From NCBI GenBank assembly GCA_036172665.1, contig CM069880.1, positions 6,884,501 to 6,948,500 on the forward strand: a DNA stretch of 64,000 nucleotides, written 5' to 3'. The stretch's first letter is position 1. Each line of letters starts with the position of its first letter. The DNA is from Prosopocoilus inquinatus. Its lineage: Eukaryota > Arthropoda > Insecta > Coleoptera > Lucanidae. The translations under genes were made by a program, and so were the position numbers. The notes beneath the pieces are model-generated. The model was given only the letters and a program-made list of their open reading frames with translations. It did no database searches and had not been told where the DNA came from. Of this stretch, positions 1 to 11,455 are shown one piece after another.

Positions 1-1554
1 TGGCCAAGAAACCCAAGCAAGGGGAAAATCACTATGTTAATTTGACGATTAGGAAGGAAGTATTTCGAAGAGTTGCTAGATCTCTCGCATTCTAAGAAGT
101 TTTTCTTCCTGAAGAGGATCAAAAGTGAACTGTAATGGAGGTGTGAGCCTCAGTAGATCCTTGGAAGAGGGAAAGGTTGCAAACTCTCACTTCCTGAGCT
201 CTTTATCTTATTGAACAAGATGAGGTGGAAGGTGAACTGAGATATGAACCCAACAGAGCCTTTTGTGATTGCATTTTATATTTGCTTGCCTACTAAATAA
301 GTGATTGAATCAAGCTAATAAATCTCTGGCCTTCTGATTCTTCCTTTTTTTTTTAGAAGAGGATGGAAAGTTAGGTTTGAGCCTGTATGTTCAAGTGGAA
401 GTGAGTGATTTGAAGAGTTAAAATGTAGAAATTGGAACGGTTGAGATAAATTTAGAGCTTAGAAAAATATAGTGGTAGTTTATTTTAATTTTCAGGTGCA
501 CGCGTAGTTTAATTTTGTGCGACTAATCAGTGTTCTGAATTATTTGAGAACTCGGTGGTAATAAATTTAAAGTTGAAATTTATATCAGCGCAGTCTACAG
601 AGCATATGTAATGGATGGAGAATAGTAGTTCGTCTGCATGGGATTATATGCAAATGAGTGACGACGATCTCGTCCGAGACATTCTACTAAAATTCTTCGT
701 TGTCGGTTTAAAGTAGTTGTAGATAATGCCTGACATTTCATACGAAAATGATTATGTCTGAGTACGATAAAACGAAGTGAATGCAAACCAAAGAAAGAGA
801 TAAATAATAAGTAGGCGTAAAGCCAGTAAATGAGATTCATTAAAACAAAACCCTGAAATACCCGAGCCATCAACATTCGTGATCTACTGCATTAATGCAG
901 TCCAGCCTTTTAGCCCATATCCATTAATAACGGTTGCGCTATCAGTTTTAAATGTACGCGCACTTTAAATACAAAACTCGAAATTTTAATCGCTTTTTTG
1001 ATACCTGCACAGGTATGATTCGGACAAGCGAACAGCATTATGCTATCTACAGACCCATTAATTCTTTCAAGGTTACCGTTCAACGATTTCGAATAACTCT
1101 TCTCTCCAAAACACACAACTAGAATATGACGGCTGGAAGAATCCAGTAGCCCTTCAGGAAACCCCCCATTTGCGTTTTGACTTGCACCGAATGCAACACC
1201 GGCGCCGTTTCTTTCAGCAAAAAAAGAGCACCTACCTACATACAGTATGCTGTATATTATACTCTTTGGTACGACTATTAATAATCGAGTCGTGTTTGGT
1301 ACAGCATATTTATTCAATTATTTTGCGTATTCAAAAAAAAAAACCGTAACTTTGCATGAACAGGATATAATAAAGTAACGGCGTTTAATTCAGCAGGTGC
1401 ATACTGTACATGTTCCAGCGACAGAAAAAATTAATAAATAATTCAATCGCTTTATGACTTATTGTTTATAAATCACATCCGTTGATTCTCCACATAAAAT
1501 CCTAATTTCTTGGTAATTAAAGTTACAACTCGGCGTACTAGTTTAGTTTCCCTT
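1..1554. other. non-coding, no supported gene
   Basis: All frames are broken by stops within about 135 codons, and the longest open stretches have unremarkable composition. A polypyrimidine tract followed by AG near 343-354 resembles a 3' splice site, but no open frame of useful length follows it. I see no RNA gene or recognisable transposon here. Confidence 0.5.
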
Positions 1555-1800
1555 GTTCGAAGCAGAACGTTGTCGGGGGGCGTTCAGCATCAATTCGCAT
1601 AATGCTCCTCGAGTGATCTACGCGTTCCGATATTTGGCAATAAAAATATTGTTTATTCGTTATTCATGAAACAAAATGGTCGGTCACTTTCGGCCATTCA
1701 ACTCTTGTTTGAGGCGGTTGACTGCCGCGACTCTTACACTAAGTTGCAAGGCTGCCGGCCAGCATCTTACGAAGACTCAGTCGGTAATGAACTAACTACG
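1555..1800. promoter_or_regulatory. GC-richer CpG-containing patch, possible promoter or regulatory DNA
   Basis: This stretch is clearly less AT-rich than its surroundings. It carries several CpGs, a paired half-site (CGGTCACTTTCGGCC, about 1680-1695) and a CAGTCG|GTAATG sequence near 1780 that could be a 5' splice site. It has no useful open frame. Such patches in insect introns are often promoters or conserved regulatory DNA, but that is inference from composition only. Confidence 0.2.
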
Positions 1801-2089
1801 TATGCATCTGTTCTTGCGATTTAAATTATTTTGTGGGATTTACTTTGTAATCTAATATCGTAATACATAGAGCTAAACTCGGCTTATTTCGTCGTTTCGA
1901 AATAACTTTTAACCTCTAGGTACATTTTTAATTTTCTCCCTTAAAACTTGACGTTCAGAAAAGAAGGCGACTACATTTTTCTTTTTCATCTGGTTTTTAT
2001 TAGTTCGGAATAAAACAAAACGCAGCCTTTTACATAGTCACACACAGTCATGCGGGTAGTATGTCAGGTAACTGCAACTGAGAGTAGTA

Positions 2090-2330
2090 GGCCTATAGAG
2101 ATCCGTGCGTGATGCTGTTATATGTATTCCACCTTGGAACCAGATAGCTTGCATAGCGAAGGCAACTGTTGTAACTGAAGCCTATCTTACCATCTTTGTC
2201 GCGCTGGTTTCGAGGGCCTTCTTCTTGCGATCCCTCGATCCTTCTCGGACCACCGACTATGCGCTCACCGATTGCAACTCGGACTTCTTGGGACAACTTT
2301 ACTTTAGTTTTGCTAGTTTGCCTCACTGCA
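2090..2330. other. GC-richer patch of unknown nature
   Basis: This is a composition island near 50% GC in AT-rich sequence. It is open on both strands for 77 to 99 codons, but neither translation resembles a family I know. Being open on both strands at once is what GC-richer non-coding DNA does, so I do not call a gene. A CAG|GTAACT donor-like word lies just upstream near 2067. Confidence 0.25.
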
Positions 2331-3194
2331 CAAAAAGTAACTGTTCCAATGCAAAATGTAATCTGACAAAATCAAAAGATTTGTGTCTTCATGTGTCATT
2401 TTGATTTGCAGATACATAAATGCATGTTAACCCTTTCAGGATCAATTTAATTTCATTGTTTATTTCACCATGGAACCACCACCAAATACACCTTATCTAT
2501 TAACAAATCAAAAATCACAGGGTTGTGAAAAATACAACTGGTAACAGTGTCCTAACTAGAAATTTGACAAATGTGTGAAATAAACGACAAGGTTACTACA
2601 AGTTCTCAATTTTTAACAATTATATAGATTACTAGTTTTTAACTTAGTGTCGTTCGAGAGTAATTTTATATATTTTGAGTTTTATGCTAATATAGGCAAT
2701 AATACCTCAGTGATAATCTTCAGTGGGTTATTTTTGTCCCACTAAATATGAATATGAAGCTAAAGAAAAAGAACACTATAAAAGTAAAACCAGTGATACC
2801 AACTTGTATACTAGGTGTTTGGAAGATGCTAGTACAAAAAGAAACATCTGGAAGTCCTGAGAAATTCAAGAAACCCATTTTTTTCCATAAAATAACATCA
2901 TGTCCGTCAACTCATTATTTGTGTAAGCGGCATTCATTTAGGAAACAATAAAGTACCGAGTTGTGACTGTTATGACAGCTTATTACCTTAACTCAGCGGC
3001 GCACCGACAATTTTGGCCAAATTTTGAATAATATTTATCTCGAAAACAGAAGAAAATTTTTTGCCGACGACTTCAACTTCAACTTACCATTTTCTTTATA
3101 CTAACAATTTCCAAACATTCTGTATATGAGAAATACCGCTTGCTGCGTTTGAAATGTAATTTTATTTAAATACACCTATTCAAGTTTCATAATG
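2331..3194. other. AT-rich, nothing recognised
   Basis: No open frame beyond about 70 codons, no inverted repeat and no terminal motif was seen. The right edge runs into the first copy of the foldback family. Confidence 0.4.
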
Positions 3195-4107
3195 TACATA
3201 TAACAACGAGTCGCATTCAGGATATCAGATTAACTATGTCTCTAAGAGGTTATTTTCCTAAGCCTACTATTTTATAAATTATTTAGTATATGATATTGGA
3301 CATTTTAACATTTCCCGCTTTTAGATGGTTAACACATTTTTAATGTAGACTAAATAAAAAAGAAAAATGATTAATCAATACAGTTAAATAACAATTTTGA
3401 GAGTTCCAAACAATTTCTTCTGTGTCAACGCACGCCACTTTATGTCAGTTACGGAGAGGCAATCGTAACCATGCACTCCCCGTGAATAAACAGTCGTATT
3501 TACAAAAAAGAAATATAAAAAATACTTGGCCTTGAAAGATAATATTATAAAGACATAACTAATTTGACGTCCTAAACGCGATACGATGATATAAAAACCA
3601 TAATGTCCCATTAATAAAGTTTAAAACAAATGAAAATCTCGAAAGTCCTATGCTCAGTGTTTCCGATTTTTCCACAAAATCGATCTTGAAACTTTCTTAA
3701 TTTAAAGTATCTTATGAAATTTCAAATAAAAATTTAGATATCGTGGATATTTTCTGTTAACTCCAAGACTTATTTCCTAAACTATTTGGAAAATAGTGGG
3801 CTTTGGGATACAATATTTTGAGATACAATTAATTGGACGTCCTGAACGCGACGCAATGATAAAAAATATTATGTTCCGTTAAAAAAAAAGTTAAAGAAAT
3901 TTGAAAATTTCAAAAACTGGACGGTCATTTGTTTTTCTAATGTGGTCATAAAATCAAGCAGTAAAAGCACTGAAACTTTAACTTTTAAAGTAAAAATTCA
4001 AATAAGAAAGTGTAAGAGGCTTCCCGTGAATACCCCGTGTACATGTTTATGTGAACTTTTTTGTTTATTTTGACCTGCTGCGACCTCTATTTTTGTTACA
4101 CCCTGTA
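3195..4107. mobile_element. degraded copy of the foldback family of 10168-11453
   Basis: Two adjacent ~290-bp monomers (about 3510-3800 and 3810-4041) match the right-arm monomers of the element at 10168-11453. They share the order of a GACGTCCTGAACGCGA-like word, a frame-like AAAATCTCGAAA word, a TCATTTGTTTTTC word and a terminal CTTCCCGTGAA. A remnant of the opposite arm lies at about 3195-3310 (TCGCATTCAGGATATCAGAT and a GCCTACTATTTTATAAATTA block). The end is decayed: CCCCGTGTA at 4034-4042 stands where CACCCTGTA is expected, and a second ACACCCTGTA follows at 4098-4107. There is no coding capacity. Confidence 0.65.
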
Positions 4108-4517
4108 TATATATTTTTTAATTTTGAAAGTTCTTGAATTAAATTAAATTAATGAGCAAGTTTTCAGAACCCTAAACAAATATGAAGGTTTAATTTTATT
4201 TTTTGGATTTCTCTCTCAAATTTAGTAAGTTAAGCAATTTTCGAATAACATGAGACGTAATTTATAGTTAATTTTTTTTGTTGTTAATATTGGATTGAGT
4301 ACGTTTCCTAATTTAAATTATCTTGTATCACATGTTGCATAAAATATTTTTAAAATTATGCAGGGGAATTCAAAAATGTAATAAAAATGTGGTATTTCAT
4401 TTAAAATAAGTAAGTCTGGTATAAACGGAAGAGCGGATGTTCAAAATTTTAATAGATCGTTGTCGCTAACCTATAATAATAATTAATTTTTGGATAGTTC
4501 TTGTTCTTGAGAGTTGC
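4108..4517. other. AT-rich, nothing recognised
   Basis: This is A/T-rich sequence between two mobile-element remnants. I found no open frame, repeat or motif that I can support. Confidence 0.4.
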
Positions 4518-4677
4518 AGAGGATATGAAACAAATAAAAAAGCTTTTTAAAAACAAGCTAAAAGAGTAATTTATTGACTTACTTGACGTTTCGCAAATAT
4601 AATTTTTTTGCTTTAAAAAAATTGTTTAGTTATTTAGCTCGTTTTTAAAAAGCTTTTTTATCTGTTTCATATCCTCT
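4518..4677. mobile_element. 160-bp MITE with ~42-bp terminal inverted repeats
   Basis: The left end AGAGGATATGAAACAAATAA at 4518 is the reverse complement of the right end (ATCCTCT at 4671-4677). The match continues through a GCTTTTTAAAAAC block for about 42 bp with two or three mismatches. The interior is short and AT-rich, with no coding capacity. The superfamily is not clear because no convincing target-site duplication is visible. Confidence 0.6.
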
Positions 4678-6138
4678 ATAATAATAATATAATAAACGGA
4701 TTACCTGAATCTCCCTATATACCATAAATTTTAAAATGTATCCAAAGATAGGTCCAAATTTGAACTTCGTTAGAAATAAATAAAGAAATTAGGAAATTCA
4801 AATCAAGTTGAAAGGAAATTATAATTAATTAAGATGCAGAATTCATTGTAACTCACAATCAGTGAAGAGTTCTAATCTAGTTCTAATTCATTAAAATGTT
4901 TTTTCTTTCGCCAATTTCCTACTGATTAAACAAGGCGATGTGCTTTAAAAAAAAACTTTTAAAATTGCCACTAGGGCTTTATCAAAGTGTTTGTTTGCGT
5001 TGCTCGCTCCTGTAATGCAAATTTACTTAATTTTGAGCGTAGCTTAATGTTTGGTAATTTGACCTGAAACTTTTGGAATCTGCACGTGGCTGTTTTGCTT
5101 CAGAGTTTAGGAAACGAATTCGAAAGCGTATTTTATCCGAAGTTATTGCGTATTTTTCTCGGCAAATAATTAGTTCGCGTAAATAACACGTTTGACCTCT
5201 CGCCGCTTGTTGATTTTGATATCCCCGGTTTGTTTAAATAAAATCGCGGCCTTTCTTGTCCCCCGAAAGTTCAAGAGATTTATGGCGCGGGTTAATGCGT
5301 AAAATGTGAAAAAAAGAGCGCGGCAGATGTGACTGTAAGGAACGGCGTTAAAAATTTCAGGATCTAAAAATACAGGGGGCGAACGAAGTTACCCGGTAAA
5401 GAGAGACGGGAATAAAAAGCAATAAAAATCGAGGATGTCAGCGGGCGGACTGTAAATTTTACAGAAAGGACACGCTGCGTTCCGTTCATTAATTAAGGGT
5501 TTATTCGAAATAAATACGCCCACATAATTGAATAAATTAAATAATAACTCGATGTACCTACTAAATAAAAATGTCTGAATAACGTAATTGTGTTATTTTG
5601 CAGCATGGCGTCACCTCCTACAACTATTTCTCGCAACATGTTTGATACTACTGCATTAATTGCAGTAATTATAGATATGATGTAATCTTAAAATAGTGAA
5701 TCACTCGGAACCCTGTAATCTGGCCGGAACAATTATTAATCATTACAAATTAAATAATGTAGCCGCTCGTTATTATTACGGCCAATGTGTTAATCAATAA
5801 ATACGTTACGGCGCATTTTCATCCATCATCGGAGCAATTTTTCGTTTTTCGCCCCCTAACACAAATTACAATGAGAACCGCACAATTTCGGTTGCGTTAC
5901 AAACTAAATATTAATGCAAAATCTGTGTTGGAGGTGGCCGACCCCCGATATTTTTTCAAATCACCACGACCACCAACCCTACGATGTAAAACATTAAACG
6001 CTTCCATTTCAGTTGCATATGCACACGGTAATTTATTCCTCTGTGTCTATGGTACGTACGTATCATGTAAATGGACCGAAGCAAAAATTATTAAAGTTGG
6101 TAGCATGTTGTAGTCAACTGTCAGCAGCCCCCTTTTTT
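4678..6138. other. non-coding; contains a GC-richer patch at about 5160-5480
   Basis: There is no convincing gene. The patch at 5160-5480 is richer in G+C and CpG than its flanks (GCGCGGCAGATG near 5319, GTCAGCGGGCGG near 5437, TTTATGGCGCGGGTTAATGC at 5279). It looks like conserved intronic regulatory DNA rather than coding sequence. The 108-codon frame at 5787-6113 has no family resemblance and no splice signals. Confidence 0.35.
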
Positions 6139-6292
6139 TTATTCAAATCCATTTCCAGCACCATCATTCTCACACAACGTATATAAGTAATTTTCGAATA
6201 TTTATATATTTATATATTTTTTATTCAAATCCATTTCCAGCACCATCATTCTCACACAACGTATATAAGTAATTTTCGAAAATCAAAAATGT
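6139..6292. repeat. tandem duplication of a ~60-bp block, period 92 bp
   Basis: The block beginning TTATTCAAATCCATTTCCAG occurs at about 6139 and again at 6231, and is essentially identical through AAGTAATTTTCGAA. The copies are separated by a short AT-only tract (ATATTTATATATTT). The near-identity of the copies points to a recent duplication. Confidence 0.85.
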
Positions 6293-6299
6293 GAATCTG

Positions 6300-6335
6300 T
6301 ATACCTAAATAAAATAAAATAAAATAAAAAATTAA
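6300..6335. repeat. AAAAT-type microsatellite
   Basis: Several AAATA units run in tandem just after the 92-bp duplication. This is ordinary simple repeat. Confidence 0.8.
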
Positions 6336-6469
6336 ATATATTAAATGGATCAATCCAGCCAACGCAACTAATGAAAACGGAATTCGATAATTGAAAATTA
6401 AAGCGCACTTGCTCATTTACTTATTATAAACGCGCAGTGATAAACAAAATTTAATAAATTATAGTGGCA

Positions 6470-7080
6470 TGCGATTTCCTGTTTTTGATTCGGTTCAATG
6501 CAATTCAATTCGATTAGATTGAGTGTTAATCGAAATCAACCGAACACCATGATACTTGTGCGTGCTTAATTAAGCTGAATTAATTCATTATATTCCGTCG
6601 TCAAACGTTTTGCAACAAATTAAATAAATTAGCTGCAAACGAATTTGGGGAAAAATTCATCAATTTTATATCAAGAGATTATTTATTCCGCACAACGTGT
6701 GAAGTATCTCCCAGAAAATCCGTAAGATTTGATTCGAAAAAAGTCGATTACTTGACGTGCAGGTTAGCGAACTTGCGCGAACGTGTGGCTGGCCCTTTAT
6801 GGATTAAAATCGATTGGTTTTGTGTAATAAAAGAGATAATTATTCGGACGTTTTCGCTACTGCAATCCATTCTGTTCAATTGAGCGATTAATGCGATTAA
6901 TCAATAATTCAGTTAATTTGTGCTGAAGAAACTTATATAATTGAAAGTTAAATGTTTGATGACCAATTCATCGATTAGATCCATAGAGTTTCTTAATAAG
7001 ATTCCGGTAATCAGTTTAGCGAAATTAGTTGGATAATGAAACATTGGATTGTTTAATCAGGCGACGGAGAAAAAAAATTG
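6470..7080. promoter_or_regulatory. cluster of homeodomain-type TAAT/ATTA words
   Basis: ATTA, TAAT and GATTA words are unusually dense, for example GAGCGATTAATGCGATTAAT near 6882 and several ATCGATTAG or TTAATCGA words. There is also a Hox/Exd-like TGATTAAT family. Known insect enhancers often show such clusters, but AT-rich DNA also makes these words by chance, so this is only a candidate. Confidence 0.2.
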
Positions 7081-9082
7081 ATTTCTGTTGATTAAGACTT
7101 TGTTGTTTGTGTTTTGGTAATTGATGCATATAAAAAAAAATAAGTGGGTGTTTTAGAAGCAAAGCAAGGCCGTTAGACCTAATTTATTATGTCATGTTAG
7201 AATGAATAAGATGTTCCAAATATACTTCCTAAATATTTTGTAATGGAGGCCATGTCAGTAGATTTTTGTAAGAAGAAAATAAATGGTACGCGCTTCCATA
7301 AATATCATTAATGAGCAGTGGCCTTAATAATATATGTATGTATATCATCATTTCCATCTGCTCGGCAGATGTAATAAAAAACATTGTCATCAATGAACGC
7401 AATATTTTGAAGTTTTAATTAACGTGAAAACGTTTTTAAAATGAAATTTCATATGTGTTTATTAAAATTTACGAACGGAATAATAACGCGACTATCAATA
7501 ACGTGCAGTCTGTTTGTACTTTATTTTAATAACAAATATCAGAGACTCTTTAAATAAATATTTAGTATCGATATTAATAACTTCTTTTACATAGTATGTG
7601 TTTCATGGCTCTTAGTGAATTATGTGGAAGAAAGGTGCAGGTGTATCAAACAAAAACAAAAAAAATCATCAAAAAATCAGAATAAAATCGAGGGTAGGGC
7701 GCTCGCTCTCTCTGCAATTTGCGAAGAATTTAATGAATGTGTTAATTTGTCGCATGTTGCATAGCGTATTAAATAAATTATTATACGAAAATTTCCGATA
7801 CACTAACATTCCTATCCAACAATTTCAACTATGAAAGCAAGCTTAGCTTATGGTCTTGTAAATTGAAGCCGGATCGATGTTGATATAGCAGTTTTGATTT
7901 AAAATTTACAGCTTTCCTCTCAGCTTTCGTCGGCTTTTCTTGTCACCGCCGAAAATCTCTTACTACGATAAAATTTTCTTTTTGACTCATATTCCTTTTT
8001 TTTTCTCTCCAACGGGAAATTTCGAAAGCACCTTAAAATATAAGGAATAAAGAATTCTTTGACAAAGCTCGAACAATGTTTACAATGACTTTTATGCTAT
8101 GTATAAATGTTAATAATAAGAAATTGATGTGATGTGTTTCTAAATGTGACAAATCGGTAGTAACGTAACAAAACTATTGTTCGGCGATTCTAAATTTAGC
8201 ACATTCCGTGCTTTCTTTCATTATTTAGTTTTAATGTCTACGTTTGAAATCTTCGTGTACATTAAAAATCGATTTGTATGTAGTGTAATGCGTGTGTGCT
8301 GAACTTACCGTGGAGAAAGACTTTTCATTCTCAAAAAAAAAGAAAAAAAAATCCACTCTGGAATTGGATCGAATTTGAGTGCAAGCAGGTCTTAAATCGT
8401 TGGTCGCCGACTAGTTTATTTACGAGCAGTACTTCATTGGGAAAAGCTCCATTCACCAATTCCAAATCGCTCCATAAAACATAATTTGCGCACATTTTAT
8501 GACAAATACAGGTCGTTCGATGTTGCAAATATTTACCTTGCTGCGAATGCAAATGAAATCATCGATGACGTTTTATTACTATTTCCCCAATTTATTGCTA
8601 AAGGGAAATAAAATTTTTAATAACGTCCGCGTTTCACGTTTTGCCCACAAAATGACCGTCCGCTTTATTTTACATTATTACATTATAATTATTAGTAGTT
8701 TTTATCTTAAACTCATTGTACCGATAACATTTCATTTATTGGTAAACGTTTACCTGAAAACATGCGTCACGAACGCTTACTATACCCATCAAAGAAACTT
8801 TCTATATCTATTAATTGTAAGTTAAGAAATTACCTTTAGCTTTTCTGTTTTGTCTTTGTTTACATGAGCCACGTATATTCAGTAGATGATTGTTTGAATA
8901 AATAAATAGAAAATTAACAGCGGTTTCGATTCTGTACTCCGGATTTTCTCATGTTGCTTTAAACTCATGTATATATAGGAGATGGAGATACTATGAATAC
9001 GTACCAGTAGAATCAATCGAATACGATAGTTATGTAATGTTTAGAATTGAAAATGTTGCAATTTTGAACTGAAATAGTATAA
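7081..9082. other. AT-rich non-coding, no supported gene
   Basis: Short frames at 7622-7834, 8296-8484, 8331-8552 and 8499-8825 overlap one another on both strands and have low-complexity translations. A CCACG|GTAAGT word on the minus strand at about 8304-8312 resembles a 5' splice site, but the upstream frame runs through a poly-T tract and is not convincing. Confidence 0.4.
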
Positions 9083-9225
9083 ATAGATAAAACAGCGACA
9101 TCTTACGATCGCTTTTTTACCTGACTGTGTAGTTACGTCTTTGCTGACGAAGCCCCAAGCCGGGCTGAAACAGCTGTACAGATGCTGTTCGAGGTTTTCA
9201 CTGCAATCAAAAACGATTTGCACAA
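9083..9225 (-). repeat. dispersed repeat, copy carrying a hammerhead-like motif
   Basis: Read on the minus strand, this begins with an AAATCGTTTTTGATTGCAGT block, continues GAAAACCTCGAACA, and ends with an AGCGATCGTAAGATGTCGCT block. The same two blocks in the same order form the copy at 52601-52685 (+). About 63 nt in the middle (9123-9185) are present only here. No coding capacity is visible, and this is a non-autonomous or fragmentary retroelement-like repeat. Confidence 0.7.
9139..9194 (+). ncRNA. putative type I hammerhead ribozyme
   Basis: The core CTGACGA (9144-9150) is followed by stem II AGCCC/GGGCT (9151-9155 with 9162-9166, loop CAAGCC), then GAAA (9167-9170). After GAAA comes CAGCTGTA. 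Either a palindromic ACAGCTGT forms a minimal stem III with GUA as the cleavage triplet (stem I CAGA/TTTG), or CAGC (9171-9174) pairs with GCTG (9184-9187) with a GUU triplet and stem I CTTTG/CGAGG. Hammerhead cores of the form CUGANGA, stem II, GAAACAGCUGU are known from animal repeats, including Penelope-like elements. Activity is not shown. The alternative is a chance match in a repeat. Confidence 0.5.
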
Positions 9226-10167
9226 TTTTTTTTATGAAATAGTATAGTTAGCAAACTAAATTGAATAATGTTGGTCGAAATTCTCACATGAATTCTGAAT
9301 TATGTAAGCATGAAATTTACGCTATAATGTTCATATAACAAGCACCAAGTATTTTCTAATTATGGTCGTCAGCTAAGCTCACAGATGAGTGAACGTTGCC
9401 AATCATTCGTAAGTGTCCATAAGCGTGAATAGGGGCTTAACTACACCGTAAAATTGGAAATTGTGCGGCGGTGATAAAATTTTCAATTTTGGCGAACGCC
9501 AAACAAAATCGCTGCCCTCACTAATCCTTTGTACATTGTGATTTGAAAATGAGTGCTTTGCGTCGCAATTAATATTTTCGCAGAAATCTGTTCGAACGTG
9601 AATCGCAAATAGTAATGCGTATTGATTTAATAATCAATATTATGTTGTGTCGTGTACCAATAAGAGATGCAAAACCACCGCAGTTTCATTTTCTATAGTA
9701 TTAATATCAAAAATTCACACATCAAAAATTTTCCACCAATTAAAATTAATTGAAACCTCCTCCTCCACCCCCCTCACTCGTTTTCTTTTGATGTTAATTA
9801 ATTAAATCCATAAATCTGAATAATATAAAGGCAATATTGGAAAAGCATTTCGTAATTTATTATATTAAACACATTTACAAATTACTTACTTTCAAATTTT
9901 ATCGCTTACAATTAATATAACGTACGGTATATAAATGTATTTAACAAATTGAAATGAAAATGAAAATTGTAAGAAAATAGTTTGTGAACTTCAAACGAAC
10001 ATGTTAAAAATCGTTTGATAAATTCGTAAGGAAACAAGTTGTCAAGAAAAACATGAATGAGTTATCCAAAGAAACGTAAATGTAACAATATCTAAATTAA
10101 GTTGTTTTAATTTTGAAAAAAAGACATTTTAGTCTTTCAGATTTTTTTCTGACTAAACCGTGACATA
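9226..10167. other. AT-rich non-coding
   Basis: No gene, repeat or terminal motif could be supported. A pyrimidine run (CCTCCTCCACCCCCCTCACT) lies near 9757. Confidence 0.4.
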
Positions 10168-11453
10168 CAGGGTGTTCATGGGAAGCCGCTACAATAGCTA
10201 ACTCTCTTATTTGTATTTTTACGAAGTAACTTAAATTATTAGAAAAGTTTTAGGACTTCTTCTCCTCGTTTTTATGGTACTTTCGGAAAAACAAATGACA
10301 ATCAGGTTTTCGAGATTTTCAATTGTTTTCAACTTTTTTAAATGGAATGTTAGATTTTTTATCATTGTATCGCGTCCCGGATGTCAAATTAATGATGTTC
10401 CTAAAATATCATCTCCCAAGGCCTACTATTTTAGAAATGAATTAGTAACAAAATCTTGGTGTTCACGGGAAATGGCTACAATAGCTAACTTTTTTATTTG
10501 AAGTTTCACGAAGTAGCTTAAATTAGAAAAGTTTCAGACCTTCCCTGCTCGATTTTATGGTACCTTCGGAAAAACAAATGACTATCAGGTTTTCGAGATT
10601 TTCAATTATTTTCAACTTTTTTAAATGGAACATAACTTTTTTTTTATCATGAAATCGCATTCACAATGTCAAATTAAGTATGTCTGTGAAATAATATCTC
10701 TCAAAACAGAATATTTCATAAATAATTCAGTCTTGATATTCGCGGGAAGACGTGTATCGTTACGATGGTCTGTTTATTCACGAATACAATACGGTGCGAG
10801 TGAAACAAGAGAATAAAGGAAGTGTGTTCAAACTGTCAGACCTTTGTGAACTGTCATGATTCAAAATTTGTTTAAATTTACTTCAAACTAAAAACCCTTG
10901 GGTCCGAATAGTGAAAGCGTGAAATGTTAAAATGTCTAATATGTACTATTATTTACCAAATAATTTATAAAATAGTAGACTTAGGAGGGGAATATTTTAG
11001 GGAAATACTTAATTTGACATCCTGAACCCGATACGCTAATAAGAAATAATGTTCCATTTAAAAAAGTTGAAAATAACTGAAAATCTCGAAAATCTGACAG
11101 TCATTTGTTTCTCCGAGGGTACCATAAAATCGAGCAGGGAAGGTCCTGAAACTTTTTCGTGAACCCAAGATTTTGTTACTAATTCATTTCTAAAATAGTA
11201 GGCTTTGGGAGATGATATTTTAGAGACATAATTAATTTGACATCCTGAACGCGATGCGATGATAAAAAACCTAACATTCCATTTAAAAAAGTTGAAAACA
11301 AGTGAAAATCTCGAAAACCTGATTGTCATTTGTTTTTTTGAAAGTACTATAAAACCGAAGAGGAAAGGTCCTAAAACTTTCCTGATTTAAGTTACTTCAT
11401 AAAAATACAAATAAGAAAGTTAGCTAGTGTCCCGGCTTCCCATGAACACCCTG
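10168..11453. mobile_element. 1.29-kb foldback element with TA target sites and subrepeated arms
   Basis: The ends are exact inverse complements. The left end CAGGGTGTTCATGGGAAG begins at 10168, the right end CTTCCCATGAACACCCTG finishes at 11453, and each is flanked by TA (10166-10167 and 11454-11455). Each arm holds two direct ~290-bp monomers, left at about 10168 and 10458 and right in inverse order from about 10905. Each monomer includes a CGAAGTA/CTTAAATTA block, a GTACTTTCGGAAAAACAAATGA-like block and a TTTTCGAGATTTTCAATT block. A unique centre of about 150 bp contains no gene. Long arms made of tandem monomers define foldback elements. The TA duplication suggests mobilisation by a Tc1/mariner-like transposase, which is inferred. 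Confidence 0.8.
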
Positions 11454-11455
11454 TA

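Noticed and set aside
2093..2404. Gene in the GC-richer patch
   Set aside because: Open on both strands over the same bases with no family resemblance and no convincing splice sites. GC-richer non-coding DNA explains it.
8331..8552. Minus-strand coding exon before the GTAAGT at about 8304-8309
   Set aside because: The frame passes through a poly-T tract and ends in a run of phenylalanine and leucine. No domain or acceptor is seen.
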